Assembly: GCA_036571765.1 (NCBI GenBank)
Contig: BROE01000010.1
Location: 10,384,601-10,448,600 of the forward strand
Length of the DNA: 64,000 bases
Reading direction: 5' to 3'
DNA from: Plecoglossus altivelis
Lineage: Eukaryota; Chordata; Actinopteri; Osmeriformes; Plecoglossidae
Positions 12,235-24,133 of this stretch are shown one piece after another (the first letter of the stretch is position 1; each line of letters begins with the position of its first letter). A model generated the notes under the pieces. The model ran no database searches and was not told the origin of the DNA. It was given only the letters and a program-made list of their open reading frames with translations. Position numbers and translations under genes: made by a program.

Positions 12235-15200
12235 CCTGTGCAGGAATGTGGAGCAGCCCTGGGATTCGAAAAGGAGCTCCCTCTTTATAATTCATCAAGA
12301 TGTCTGTTTATGACCTTGGAAGTAAAGCTAAACCTGTACGCGAGCATGGAGACTGGCTTTTTTTGTTACAAAATCTGTGTGTTCTTTCTTTAAGGTCAAA
12401 CCGACCCCTGAACTGCAGGTTAAGCGATTTGGTCAACTTAGAATTGTGGATGTCTTCAAGAACGGCTTGGATTTCACACAGCATCAGCATACTAGAATGT
12501 TTGTCAGCCTACGAGATGATAACAAATGTTCTACGCCAGCTTTGTGACTGAACAACAGAGATTACAAACGCACAAAAAACCTACAAATGTTTATGGAATA
12601 CAGGCATTGCCCTTGGAAAATGCCAAAGTGCATTAAGTGCATTGTCTTATCTTTCTGCTCCTGTCTCTTGGGCAAAAGTAGCATTAATGTCTGGGTGTGT
12701 TTCTCTCACTACCCCACATAGAGAACGTCTTCGACTAAGTTTTACCCCCCATGACAAAAGGCCACCCACCAACTGACTGATCTCATTCTTTTCTTTGAAA
12801 TGTGACTGGTGGATCCTTTCTACCGCTTCCAGGGAGGTAAAAGGAACAGCTTGACTATACTCACTGCGATTCTTTCTTTTTGGTGAAGGTGCCTGTGTCT
12901 CGCTCGGCCGAAGTCCTTACTACCCCGTTTGACACCAATGATTATACTTTGCCTAGCCACGTGTCAGAGTTGGCTATTGTTAATTTTTACTGTCCGTGCC
13001 GCCTTGGCTTTATGCAGGACAACCTTTCAACAGTGTTTCTCTCCATGAATAGAAACGTTCAGGGATTTCGCATGCTCTTGTGGGACGCCAGGTTTTGACA
13101 AGTCTTTAAGTTTTCTGTCACCTGGAAGTAAATGCTTAATAGCACCATGCCAGAGGAAAAAGGTGCCTTTGAGAAACGTTCGTGAGGTGATGGGTTAAAC
13201 TGGACTAATTTACTTTAGCGTGACGGGCCCTGTCAAAGAAATAGAAAAAGGGTAAAAAATAGATACGCGCAAGCGAAAATGTTCGACTACGACTTCTTTA
13301 AACATAGCCGTCGTCAATTTGCTTCTTTCAAGGGCGAGGGCTGCTCAGGGGAGTGTGGATGTGAGGGAGGGAGCGAGAGAGGAGAGGTCGTCAAAGTTGA
13401 GTCTTATAAAAGTTAGAGTAACTGTGTCCCCCTTCTGTGATTCTCATTTCCAACAGTCCACTCAGAGAACATGTAGCCTGAGGCCTACAGAGACCCAACC
13501 ACATCACACAACGTGGAGAAAGAAACTGGAGGTGGGGAGCTAGATTGAACAACCAAGATTTGTCTTTTATTGGTCCAGGAGCCCATTTTATTTTTTTATT
13601 TTTTTTTCCACCGAAGTAATGGTGGACCGACGCTTACTCTGGTCACCTCAACACTGCTCGTGGAATTAGAGCTTAGCAACATTCTTGCGGCTGAATCAAA
13701 GAAAACACAATGCACAACCGGCGTGGTCGTGCAGGATCTTGTAAGAGGTCGGACAAGATCCCAGTAGAACAAATAAAAAAACATCCCGTTCACATATGTG
13801 CTTCTTCATGTGTGTGGGAGTTCATGTTTGTTTCATGGGTCTATCTACATAGTTTATTTATTGATGCGATGCGATACTGCATGCAGATGTGAGCATGTTT
13901 GTGCGCGTACAGTAGGTACAGAATCAGGAGGAAGAATTGAGAAAAAACCTCCGGAGGAGTGGATCGTGACAGATGCTCCGATTATCCGCTCCTTTCCTCT
14001 GGTTCACATCCAGAGATCGAGCTTCATGTCCTCATCCTTTGTTCAGATCATTATGGCACCGTTTAGTACCTACTCTACCACACCTCCTAACGATATGCCT
14101 TCCATCATTTCCGGGTTTCACAAGAGCTGGTTTAAACTGCGTTCTTGTAAAAGATTTCGAGAACATGTTAAATGCAACAAAGACATTTAAGGGAGCGCAT
14201 GATGCCTGTTTTGCGTCTGTTGCATTGTGGGCGACTTGCCATTGCATGATACAACTGATCTGCTTATAATTCATGACTTGGTTTACTCTTGCTTGATGTA
14301 CAGAACTCCAGTGAAGGTGGATAAACATGCATGACTCATTAATACCGAAAAATTTGAGTCTAACTTATTCAAAAGAAGAGGGTGGACGAGAAGTCTGTAT
14401 GGACGCCATCACACATCTGAAACATTAATATCCACAATGTCTACGGACTTGGGTCATTACATATGTTTTAAACCACATACTCATCTGACAAGTATTCTTA
14501 GCACATTTGCTGGACAGAAAAACATTTCACCCACGAAACCCAAACTGAGGAAAACAAGGATTGATGTAAATTGAATGTCAAAGTTACTGTGACATCAATC
14601 ATTTAATTCCAGAGCGAAAACATAAAAGAGAGGGCATTTCTCACCATGGCGATTTGACTTTGTCCAGTCACATGTCCAGTCACCCTCCAAGGAACATTTT
14701 TATCTAGAGTGGGTGTTAGAAGGCCAACCGCAAACAATTGTTACACACAACCTGATATAGCTTTTAAAAAACCCCCAAAACAAACATAAAGTCTACCTTG
14801 AGTAAGTGTGCTGAATCGCTAGCTCTTGTTTTACAGAGCCAAGTTCCTGAGGTCAACAAGAATGTTCTCATTCAGAAACTCAATTTTTCTAGGCCTTTTG
14901 ACGAGGTCAAAGGGTAAAGATTTTTTTTGCTCCAGCCAATAGCCATGATCAAGCCTTATTTCTGTAGCGCTGTGGGTTTGGCTATTGAAAGACGGAAAAA
15001 CAGTTCACATTCTAACTGCGGAGACTGCATGAACCTTATTTTGAGAACTAAATGCAAGAAATGCTACAAGAAAGGAGTATTTTGCCCTGTGGGTTTCCGA
15101 TTGGCAGTTGGAGGAACATAATAGACCAGGTAGCTCATCATCTCCCCAAAGTGCTGTGGACAGATATGGTGGATCAACTGGTGGTCAACCATTTGTTGAA

Positions 15201-15328
15201 CATTTTCTTTTTTTATCCAATTTCCAATGTTATTGTTTCTGTTGTCTGGTCTGTTTTACCTCTTCAACTGAACACAGGGACCCGGATCTTGCTGTACTTT
15301 AAAAAGCACGTTTTCAAGGAAGGTTTTT

Positions 15329-15490
15329 GTACATTTTTTGGCTTTCTTGAACAGAGTTAAGGAGGAAATGTATGTGAGAGAGCAAGGAGAAATCAGCCAA
15401 AGATGGCCAGAGCTGGACTCAAACACAGGCGGCTGTGTTAGGGCCTTAGTCACGTGGAACACACTCTACTCAGTCAGCCACAAGGGAGTC
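15329..15490 (-). mobile_element. tRNA-derived SINE, near full length
   Basis: Read on the minus strand, the element starts with a tRNA-like head. The A-box-like stretch TGGCTGACTGAGTAGAG lies at 15464-15480 and the B-box-like TGTTTGAGTCC at 15415-15425, spaced as in an internal RNA polymerase III promoter. A pyrimidine-rich body follows, and the end near 15329-15347 reads AAAGCCAAAAAATGT. That order (tRNA head, TC-rich body with repeated CTC, tail containing AAAG-C-AAAAA) matches the common tRNA-derived SINEs of spiny-rayed fishes as I remember them. It is about 160 bp. It is not a functional tRNA: the acceptor stem does not pair well and the B box departs from consensus. No clear target-site duplication was found. 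Confidence 0.6.
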
Positions 15491-15948
15491 CTTCCTGCAA
15501 GCTGTTAACAAGGTTTTCAGGTTTAATTCCAAGCCAAATGTATCACGTATACATGTACCACGTATTGTGCATGCTCTCCATCGGAATATAGGTAAATTAA
15601 AAAGAACTAGACAGTTCTTTTGACTTTCAAATGCATTGTGGGCCTAACTAGATTGTATTTCAATTTCTAGACAAATTGCCATTTCCAACTCCAGTTTGCC
15701 TTCAAAACCAAAGCAAATGAAAGTATATGTTGTTTGTAGTCACACCAAGGCAGCAACATTAGGAGTCTGTGTTTATAATAGATTTGGCCAGTAAGAGTAG
15801 CCCTCTCTATGAGGTATAAAGTCAGCCTAACTCAGGAAAAAGTGCATATATCCATCCACCTTTTGACTTTGTAAACACCCCAGGATTGCATGAAGACATT
15901 GGACAAGCATGAGAATGCTCAGCCTCTCCATGTTGGTCTGCTGAATAC

Positions 15949-15991
15949 ACTTACACATTTACACACACACACACAGTTACACACACACACC
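15949..15991. repeat. (CA)n microsatellite
   Basis: CA repeat with one GTT interruption. Confidence 0.9.
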
Positions 15992-17647
15992 TCGCTGCAA
16001 CTTTTTCCAGCAACAGTGCAGTATTAATGTTGTCTGTCTCGTCCAGGACGATCGATATGCTGTGTGCACATTCTGCCATGACTGGCCTCAGGGCCTAGGT
16101 TGAACACCCACTCTATGAAACACGTACGAAGCTTGACCCAAGATAGTCTGGGAAGGTCACATGGAAGGAAGTTTCTTTTCACTAATGGCCCAATAGAACA
16201 GCAGAATGTTTTGGGGGGGTGATGTTAAAGTTACACCTTGCACACTTTAGACAGCAACAAGTAAAAAGCTTTGAATATCCAAGATGAGAACAGCAATGGC
16301 TGGGGAGACCGACATGGACAATGAAAGCGAGAGAGACAGAGAGGGGGGTGGGGGGTGGAGAACACGCTATTGAAACAAAGAACAGTAATGAGAATATTGG
16401 ACTTGCTCAAGTTCCAATGTCTAATACCCAGGTATCAGTGTTCTTCTAAAATATCAGACTACACAGTTGGTGCCCAAACCACCCCCCCAGAAGATAGCAA
16501 AAGTTTGATGTATTACATATATTCCCGAGAATTACATGTTTCATAGTGGTGAGAAAGTAACATTTTGGACGCTTCTGTGCAACAGAAAACCTTGCATTAT
16601 CAGAAAGATTACAGGCCGCTGGTTTTCATTATGGAGTGTTATCTTGCGCTTGCTGTGTATCGACCTCTTTTATGCAGTGCACTCTGGGAGACAAATTCAC
16701 CACTACCTCTCTCTTTATTCTCCATTATGGAGGCATGCGTCCGCACACTCACAGATACACACAGGGACGCACCCACATTCAGCGGCACATGATAGATAAA
16801 AAAAAAAAACGAAACACAAGAATACTTGTACCCGTTTTCACGCGACCAAATGCATTGGCTGAAAAGAAGAAATAACTATCTGAGTTGTTAGGAGAACTAA
16901 GGCATAGGTCGATGATCTGAAAATGGGTCATCAGGACTCGCAAGGCATTGTGACTACATATCCCATCAGTCTTCATGCTGATGCTTCAGCGATTGGACAG
17001 CTCTTCCAGACCGTCTTGGAACTGGATAGACAGCCCTATTCAAGTCACTTTGCATGAGAGGAAAGTTTATCTCCCAGACACATCAAACAGGCTTGCAAAG
17101 GGAGCTGCTTGAATGTAAAATCACAAAGAGGCCTGAACTGAAAGAAGGCACTCAGAATGAGTGTGCTGTTCTCAGATACAAGGCTAACATTTCATTATCA
17201 CTGCTTTAATGGAGCATTTTTTGTGTGGTTTTTTTGTGCCACTGATGGACATTTTTAAAATGATCAGGGTAATCACATGCTTCCTGTAATTGGTAATGCG
17301 ATGTGATGACAATCCGATTGAAATTACATTTGAATGGCTGGCAGTTGTGTTTGTCTCCGTAAATGCGGATTGTGACACTAATGGATTCATTGATTTCAGG
17401 GTTGGAACTGACCACGATCGCAGTGAATGGGATTTCTTTTCGCGTCTCCCTGATGAGAATATCAATCACCTCCACGCTACAAACGCGAGCAAACATCCAA
17501 ATTGGGGAGCACGTCGTGATCACTTCAGACACATTTGAACTTGCACTTAATTTGCGTGACCCTTTTTTTTAGGATGGTTAAAGTACTGACCTCCACCGCA
17601 ACTCTGTGATCAACCAACGGGATCATGAGAGGCAGCACATGACTTGA

Positions 17648-17708
17648 TCATGTGAGTATGTGTGTCTGTGTGTGTGTGTGTGGGGGGCGGGCACACATAC
17701 TCACATGA
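17648..17708. repeat. Perfect 17-bp inverted repeat around a (TG)n loop
   Basis: The left arm TCATGTGAGTATGTGTG (17648-17664) is exactly complementary to the right arm (17692-17708). The 27-base loop is TG repeat followed by a G-rich stretch. The stem would be stable in RNA or extruded DNA. The arms are partly TG/CA-rich, but the CATGTGAGTA half is not, so the pairing is more than two opposed microsatellites. Confidence 0.9.
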
Positions 17709-18925
17709 ACAGACCCACATGCACCAGGCACCAGAGCCGGTCCTTACAAAGATTAGATTTAACAAGACCTCTCTTCACCCTTTGTCCCTTTGTTAACCTC
17801 ACCACATCCACCAATTGACCCTGTCGCACACATGTCTAACATCTCTCATTTAAACACGCACAAAACCACGTAGCGCCCACACTGGAATTCTGCAGTTTCT
17901 TCCTTCCCTTTCCTCCTCAAACCCACCTGCGAAGGGCCTGAGTGATTCGTTAGATAGCTCGTTTAAAGCTCTAAAGCGTTGCTGTAATTGAGAACATTGG
18001 TATCGATTCTCCATCAACTCACCAAGTCAGACTGTCTCCCGGGAGAACAGGCCTGATCCGGACTGATCCGGGCTCAGGCCGCCTCTTCCCTCGCAACTGA
18101 AATCTATCTGCATCGCCTCCATTTCCACCGGCAGAAACAGATGGAAGTCTCATTGACACCCCTGTTCTCAGCGGCCAGTACTCACGTCGCTGTCTCGTAC
18201 TCACAGCTCATTGCAAAGTGACGAAGGCCTCCATCTGTCCCCTTGGAGGTAAATGTATAGGATTGATTGGCGTGTCCTGTGTTAGGGGAGTACCGAAGCG
18301 CTGTGAATGAAATTCCCTGCGGAGACCCGGCCAGAAGTGTGTGATGAGGAGAATAACACTGGTGTATTTTTGTTTTCCGCTAGAAAACGGGTTTCAGGTT
18401 ACCTCAGATTGGCATGGGTTTGGAGGAAGCTAAAAGAGGACAGATAATTCTGAAAAAGCACCTTGGATGGACAGTATTTTTCAAATGTTTCTCTTTGATC
18501 TGTCGTCTTGATTTGAAGCTGACTTCGGGCATTTCGAAATTTCAAATTAGAGCCATCAACTGGTTAAGTATCTAAAAGTATACTCCATCATCATCCTTTG
18601 TCCTATGTCAAAGTAATGAATTTAATCTGTTTTGAGAAGATGTTGGCCTCTCCCATGGCCTGGAAGACATTCAGCAGTTTCACTTAGACAGATATAGAAG
18701 GTAACGCTGGTGTGTATCCGACGGTGACGATATGCTACATGAAGTCAGTGGAGTGAGACTAGGACGTGGCTAAGGTCATGTCAAATAGAGTTTAGGGTGC
18801 TCTGGTCTGTCTGCTAGTCTGTGTCATTACCATAGATCATAGAGCCCCGCAAACGACCGCCTCGCTTCACTGAACCCAATGTACTGAGGTAGGAAGAGAG
18901 AATCGGGAGGAGGGGAGAAGAGTAA

Positions 18926-18935
<10 letters not shown>

Positions 18936-18964
<29 letters not shown>
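18936..18964. repeat. (GA)n microsatellite
   Basis: Uninterrupted GA repeat inside a GA-rich stretch. Confidence 0.95.
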
Positions 18965-18967
<3 letters not shown>

Positions 18968-21900
18968 AGACAATGTGCAGTGGGTCTGTGACGCATACGA
19001 TGATGGTGGGTCTGTCTTGGTCTGGCTTTGATGTGTTGGTGATTGATCTGGTTCCACACAGTACAGTTTAAGGGCTGCATTAAGTCTCCCCATACAGAAA
19101 GCACCCAGCTCATCTCCACTCATCACCCCACACTCCCACACCACCTCATCCATATCAGGACATTTGTTTATGATCCACAGCTTTCTCCTAATGGTCTGTT
19201 TGGCATGATGCGGGCCATCCCTCTTTACAATGGCCTGTTAGTCCACTAGGTTTTTTTAGTTGTAGTGCATTAGCGCAAAAATGTGTTAAACTGTCGATTG
19301 ACTTTGACATATCGATATAGGTGCGTGGGTGTGTTTCAGGAAGGTAAAGTCATCGCTGCTGAAGTAGACTGTAATGGGCTTGGTGGGCACGGATGGTGTT
19401 ACCTTCCAAGCTGTTTTTCAAACAAAGTCCTGGGCTAAATGGAGAGATGAGGGAGTCAAATGAAAATGACTTGCTTCTAAAAGCCACTGAGACGATGTGA
19501 CATCACCGCCGGCCGGTGACCCGGAGAGGCGGCTAAATTGGCCTCGTCGGCCCGGATGACTGGCATGCCATCAGGCCACGCAGAGGAGGGTGGGTAATTT
19601 GCACCTCAGACTGCAGTGCATCAGACTCTTTAATGGGGGGAGGTCAGGATTTCAGTCTGGCTATGTCTCGCTCCCCTGCTCAGTGCTCCCTGTCTGACGG
19701 CGATGGGCAAACCCAGCCCATTAGGACACTGTTACTCCCCCCAATCCCACCTCCCCTCCCCTCTCCAGACACACTCACGGATCCCCTGGAGTTTACAATC
19801 ATCGCCCAGTCACCTCGGTAAGCAGCCTTTTCTACGAGACATGGCCAATCCCAGGACACGTCAGCAACAGAGAGACAAGAGCCTGTGTGATGACTGGGAT
19901 AACGACACCTGTGGTTATTCGGGCTTTTCTGATAGGTTATTACAAGTGGCGGCGACGGAAATGTCAACAAAGGGGATTGGAGACATTTTCCCCCTTGCAA
20001 GATGCCACCTGACCTGTGTTATTAGCTCCAGCTGCTGTGATTAGTGTAAATGTCACAGTGCTCGTGTTCTGACTACTGGGCCAGCGGTCGGCCGCCAAGC
20101 ATGATGGGAAATGAGGGGGCGGGGTGTAATAACGACCTTTATTAGCGAGGGGACATGGTTGCGCGATGGAAGGTGAGCCCAAGTAGCGGTGGCTGTGTGG
20201 TGTTGGGTCATAGGAGGACAATCTGATCCCTTGCTCACGGACAGAGACTCCTCAACGTCATGTGACATTCAGACTTTGGCCTTCTAAAAAGGAAAATCGG
20301 AAGAATTTGCAGTTAGGGTTGTGCGAAGCATTTTCATCCAATCGAAAAGACTACAGGATGACAAAACTGCTGATATGGTCTGTGTTAGAATACTGTGCGG
20401 AGAACAGTATTAGGAATCACAGACTATTCAGAATCACGGAACACTACATGAACTATATGAACACGATATGAGAGATGCATATTAACATTACAGCAGGCAC
20501 CAGAAGAACAGAACTCAGGTGGCAGCTTTTTGCCGCAGTAAGCACCTTGGCCCTCAAAGGGTTTCTAACAAACTAAACTTTCAGAAACTCCTGATGGTGA
20601 TTAGGGTAGAGAGTGATTCAATCCTTTCTCCTTTTTTGTCATCTTGCACTACTTAGTAACATGACAGACAAATCAATAGCACACGATGGGCCGTGTAACC
20701 TGCAATGGTTGGAAAGACGCAACAAAAACCTGGTGAAGCGATTTGACCCCGAAGTGCAATCAATGATTGTTATATTTGGCTTGATCTTCCTCCTCTTCTC
20801 TGGAATGAAACCCTAGCGGAGGAAGTGGCAGGGTTGGAACAAGAGGACAATTAACACCCCTCCCATCGCAGGAGCTCCTGAGTGTTTGCATATTTAAACA
20901 GCCATTGGAGGCTCCGTTCCTGCTCTTCTTGTGTTTGGCGTCTCAAGGGCAACGAGAGCCCTCGTTCAGCTGATTGATTAGAGCGTTACAGATCTCTTTG
21001 ATAGTTGTCTGCTCAGGGCCTCCGCCGAGGCCCAGTCCTTTCGTCGAGGGCTCCCGTACAGCTCAGGTTCAAAATACTCATCGTAGCACTGAGATTAGTT
21101 CAAAAGACATTCTCTTCAATATGGTCATCTGTTTTTTACCCTCTTCCTGTCTAACTTGAATTCATGCAACATCATCGTGCCTAATTCAACACAAATATGC
21201 AGATGTACACCAGGGTTGTTAAGTTAAGCCTTGTTTTGAAAAGCTCAAGTCTCCATGTGCTGTTTCATAGCTCTCCAGTTGAGTCTTGATATCATGAGAA
21301 GAGCCCAGAGTCTTCCTCCCACACTGACTCCTTGTTCATATGTGAACAACAGTAATGTGCAATGATTGTATCCAGAGCTGCGTTGGTTGGATGCCTCCCA
21401 CTATCGGCACTGAGGTTAGCTTCCTCGCAAAATACAGCCACTGATATGCATTGGCACTCTTGATGCACATCGGATAAACAGTGCTGAACCATTCTCTGTG
21501 TGGACTGCCATGAGTCTATTCAACGGGACCACAAGGGCGTAGCCAAGGGACAAAAATAATGGAAAGGAACATGAGAGGTGGGAATGAGGGATGAGGTTAG
21601 GTGCTATAAAAAACAGTGTGGTACGGTGGATTAATGGAAGCCTTGACCAACAGATACATCGGCAAATCATTAAATATTCTTTCATCTTTTCTTCTTCTAT
21701 GGACACCCATTCATCCAACGAATAAAGACACAAAGCTCCACAGAAGCACACAAAGTTTGTCTTTCAGGCTGTGTGAGGGATCAGAGGCGGTAAAGTGTTG
21801 CGTTTGGACAAGCAGGTGTTGGTGTGTGATTTGGACTGTGTGAAAGGGGCTTGGCGGAGAGGGAGAGGCGCCATTAGCATGTGTTCATTAGCGAGCGCAG

Positions 21901-23639
21901 GAGGAAGCTTATCATTCTGAATGGCCTCATTAGTGATAGGGATTAATATGCGCCAGGTTCATTAGAGAGAGAGACAGGCAGCCAGCACGTCACGAGAATT
22001 GCAACAACTCCACTAGCTTCAAACTCCTCTCCTCTGCTCTCTTGCCCATCATTGCCCAACATCATCCCTTGTCAGTTATTTTTGTACCAAAAGCAAAAAT
22101 ACCGTTCATTATGTCTACTAACGTTGACTGAGTAACCCAATTGTGAACGGCATGCAAGGGTTAAAAACAATATCATCTATCCATTTATGAATCTGACAAG
22201 GGTGTTGGTATGTACAGCATGCCACTGTGTCCAATTACAGTTAATCAACTGCATTAGCACTGACACCTACCGGTGTCAACCTAATTCATTTGCAGACATG
22301 CCATGGCAAACGGCATGGCTCATTTTTTCCTTTGAATTCGGTTAAATGCAATCCCAAAATGCAGTGGAGCAGCCTCTCCAAATGAACATGCCCGTTTTGT
22401 ATAAGATGCATGGACAGGCACAAGTTGAACCGTGTTTTCCGTCGCCTCTTCTCTACTCTGCCAACTACTTCCCCCTCTAGGAATACACGGTGGTAACAGC
22501 AACACTACCACAGCTAGGATTCTACTCAAGACACAAGAGACTGAGGGACATGTCCAAATGTCATTTGCTTGTAAATGAGTATTCCCTCTGCCTGAACTCG
22601 CTGGAAAGGTTGCTATGCTCTCTGAAGATACAAGCGTCAAACACAAACCGAAACTCCACTGAAATATAAATGGTAGAACTACAGCTACTGGAGAGCATCT
22701 TTAAATTACAACTTCTACATGCTAAGTATCCAAGCTTCATGAAGCAGGTTAGTACATGATACAGTTTAACACATCCATAATGACATTACATAACATACAA
22801 TACTAAATATCTTAGTTAAACTGCAGGCGGAGCTCACAGACCAAGTATCCTTCTGTTATACAAATTGAAACAGCTATGTTATGGATTGGAAACCTAATCA
22901 AATCCAGGCTTCAGGACTGAATGATTCATCTCTACAGAATGGCATTTCCTTCATTCATATTTAAGTACTGGGTATGGGCAAGAGATAAGTACAGAAACTG
23001 CCACAAGGAGAGTCATACATTTCTGTCACGGTACCAGAAAGGGGACTTGATAGTCTTTGCAGTTATTCTTACAAGGAAATTTGCCACATACTTTGCAGAC
23101 TTTCAGTTTCTTTTCAGGAGTGACATATACCCAAATTGACTGCCGGTTTTGAAAGTCAGATCTGTAAAAGACATGAAGAGACTGACAGGAAGAAAAATGA
23201 GAATGCTCTCTGATCTTGATGTGTAGGATACCGCCCATCCTGCAATTACAACTCGACTGACGTCAGCGGAGGAAGTTTTTGTAAAGATGGAGAATCAAGG
23301 AGAACATTGACGGAAGAGAGAAGAAAGGAAATCGTGAAAACGAGATCCCTCGGAGATGCTGGATGTGTTGAAATCCCATTCATGCCGCATATCTGGCATG
23401 CTTCAAAGTCTTCCAAAAGGTGGCAGCAAAGCGCCCCTCTAAGCCCCAACCACCAGTGAATCACCATATTAGTATTCACCACTTGGTTTGGGCATCAAAG
23501 GCTCTCATTCACACAGTCTTGGGGACAGCCTTAGAAACCAACCAAAAACACAAAGATGAGATGAGCACAAGAAAGACACTCTGCTAACACTGTCTGATAC
23601 AACCTTCTGAGTGAAAACAGGCGTTAGAGGTGATTACCA

Positions 23640-23745
23640 GTGGGCATGATGGAGGCTGAGGGAGATAGAGGTAAAGAAAGAGGGAGAGTTACAGTGGGGG
23701 AGAGAGAGAGGAAAGGCACAGAGAGGGACGAAGAGAGAGAGAACC
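23640..23745. repeat. GA-rich low-complexity tract
   Basis: Loose GAGAG/GGGA-rich sequence. The frame across it is Glu/Arg-rich only because of the repeat. Confidence 0.75.
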
Positions 23746-24085
23746 AGTGTGTGACTCTTCCTGGCCAATTAATCCTTTGTCAAGTGTCGAAAGAAAGGAA
23801 AACACAGTACCAGGGTGGAGTCTGTGAGTGTGCTGCTTTCTCATGTACTGTCTTTGAAACATGACGGAGAGGTGAGAACAGCAGTGCTCTTCCTGTTGTT
23901 TCAGCATCACACTTCTGAAGGGACTGAGTCAGATTGAATAGAAAGGAGGATGGGTGAAATGTGGGACCAAGAAAGGCCACAGATGACAGCAAAAAGATGG
24001 ATTTCCATTTGTTTCCCTGTGAATCCCTAAATGCTCTGAACATAATGAAAAAGAGGCCTCTACTTGTAGTGGACGTTCAAGCTTT

Positions 24086-24133
24086 GTGTAGTGTGTGTGT
24101 GTGTGTCTTTGTGTGTGTGTGCTTGTCTGTGTC
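24086..24133. repeat. (TG)n microsatellite
   Basis: Two TG blocks separated by CTTT. Confidence 0.92.

Larger units (their letters stand above)
4280..15325. other. Gene-free stretch
   Basis: Mostly unique sequence. Notable items are the (CT)n at 6470, G19 at 9849, palindromes at 9447-9474 and 10394-10407, and the TAATTA pair at 11647. The longest frame here (9783-10385) crosses the poly-G run and looks like chance. Confidence 0.6.

Noticed and set aside
15410..15490. Functional tRNA gene
   Set aside because: Only A- and B-box-like parts are kept. The stems do not pair and a SINE body follows, so it is a SINE head.
22261..22276. Inverted repeat GACACC-TACC-GGTGTC
   Set aside because: Arms of only 6 bases are expected by chance in 64 kb.
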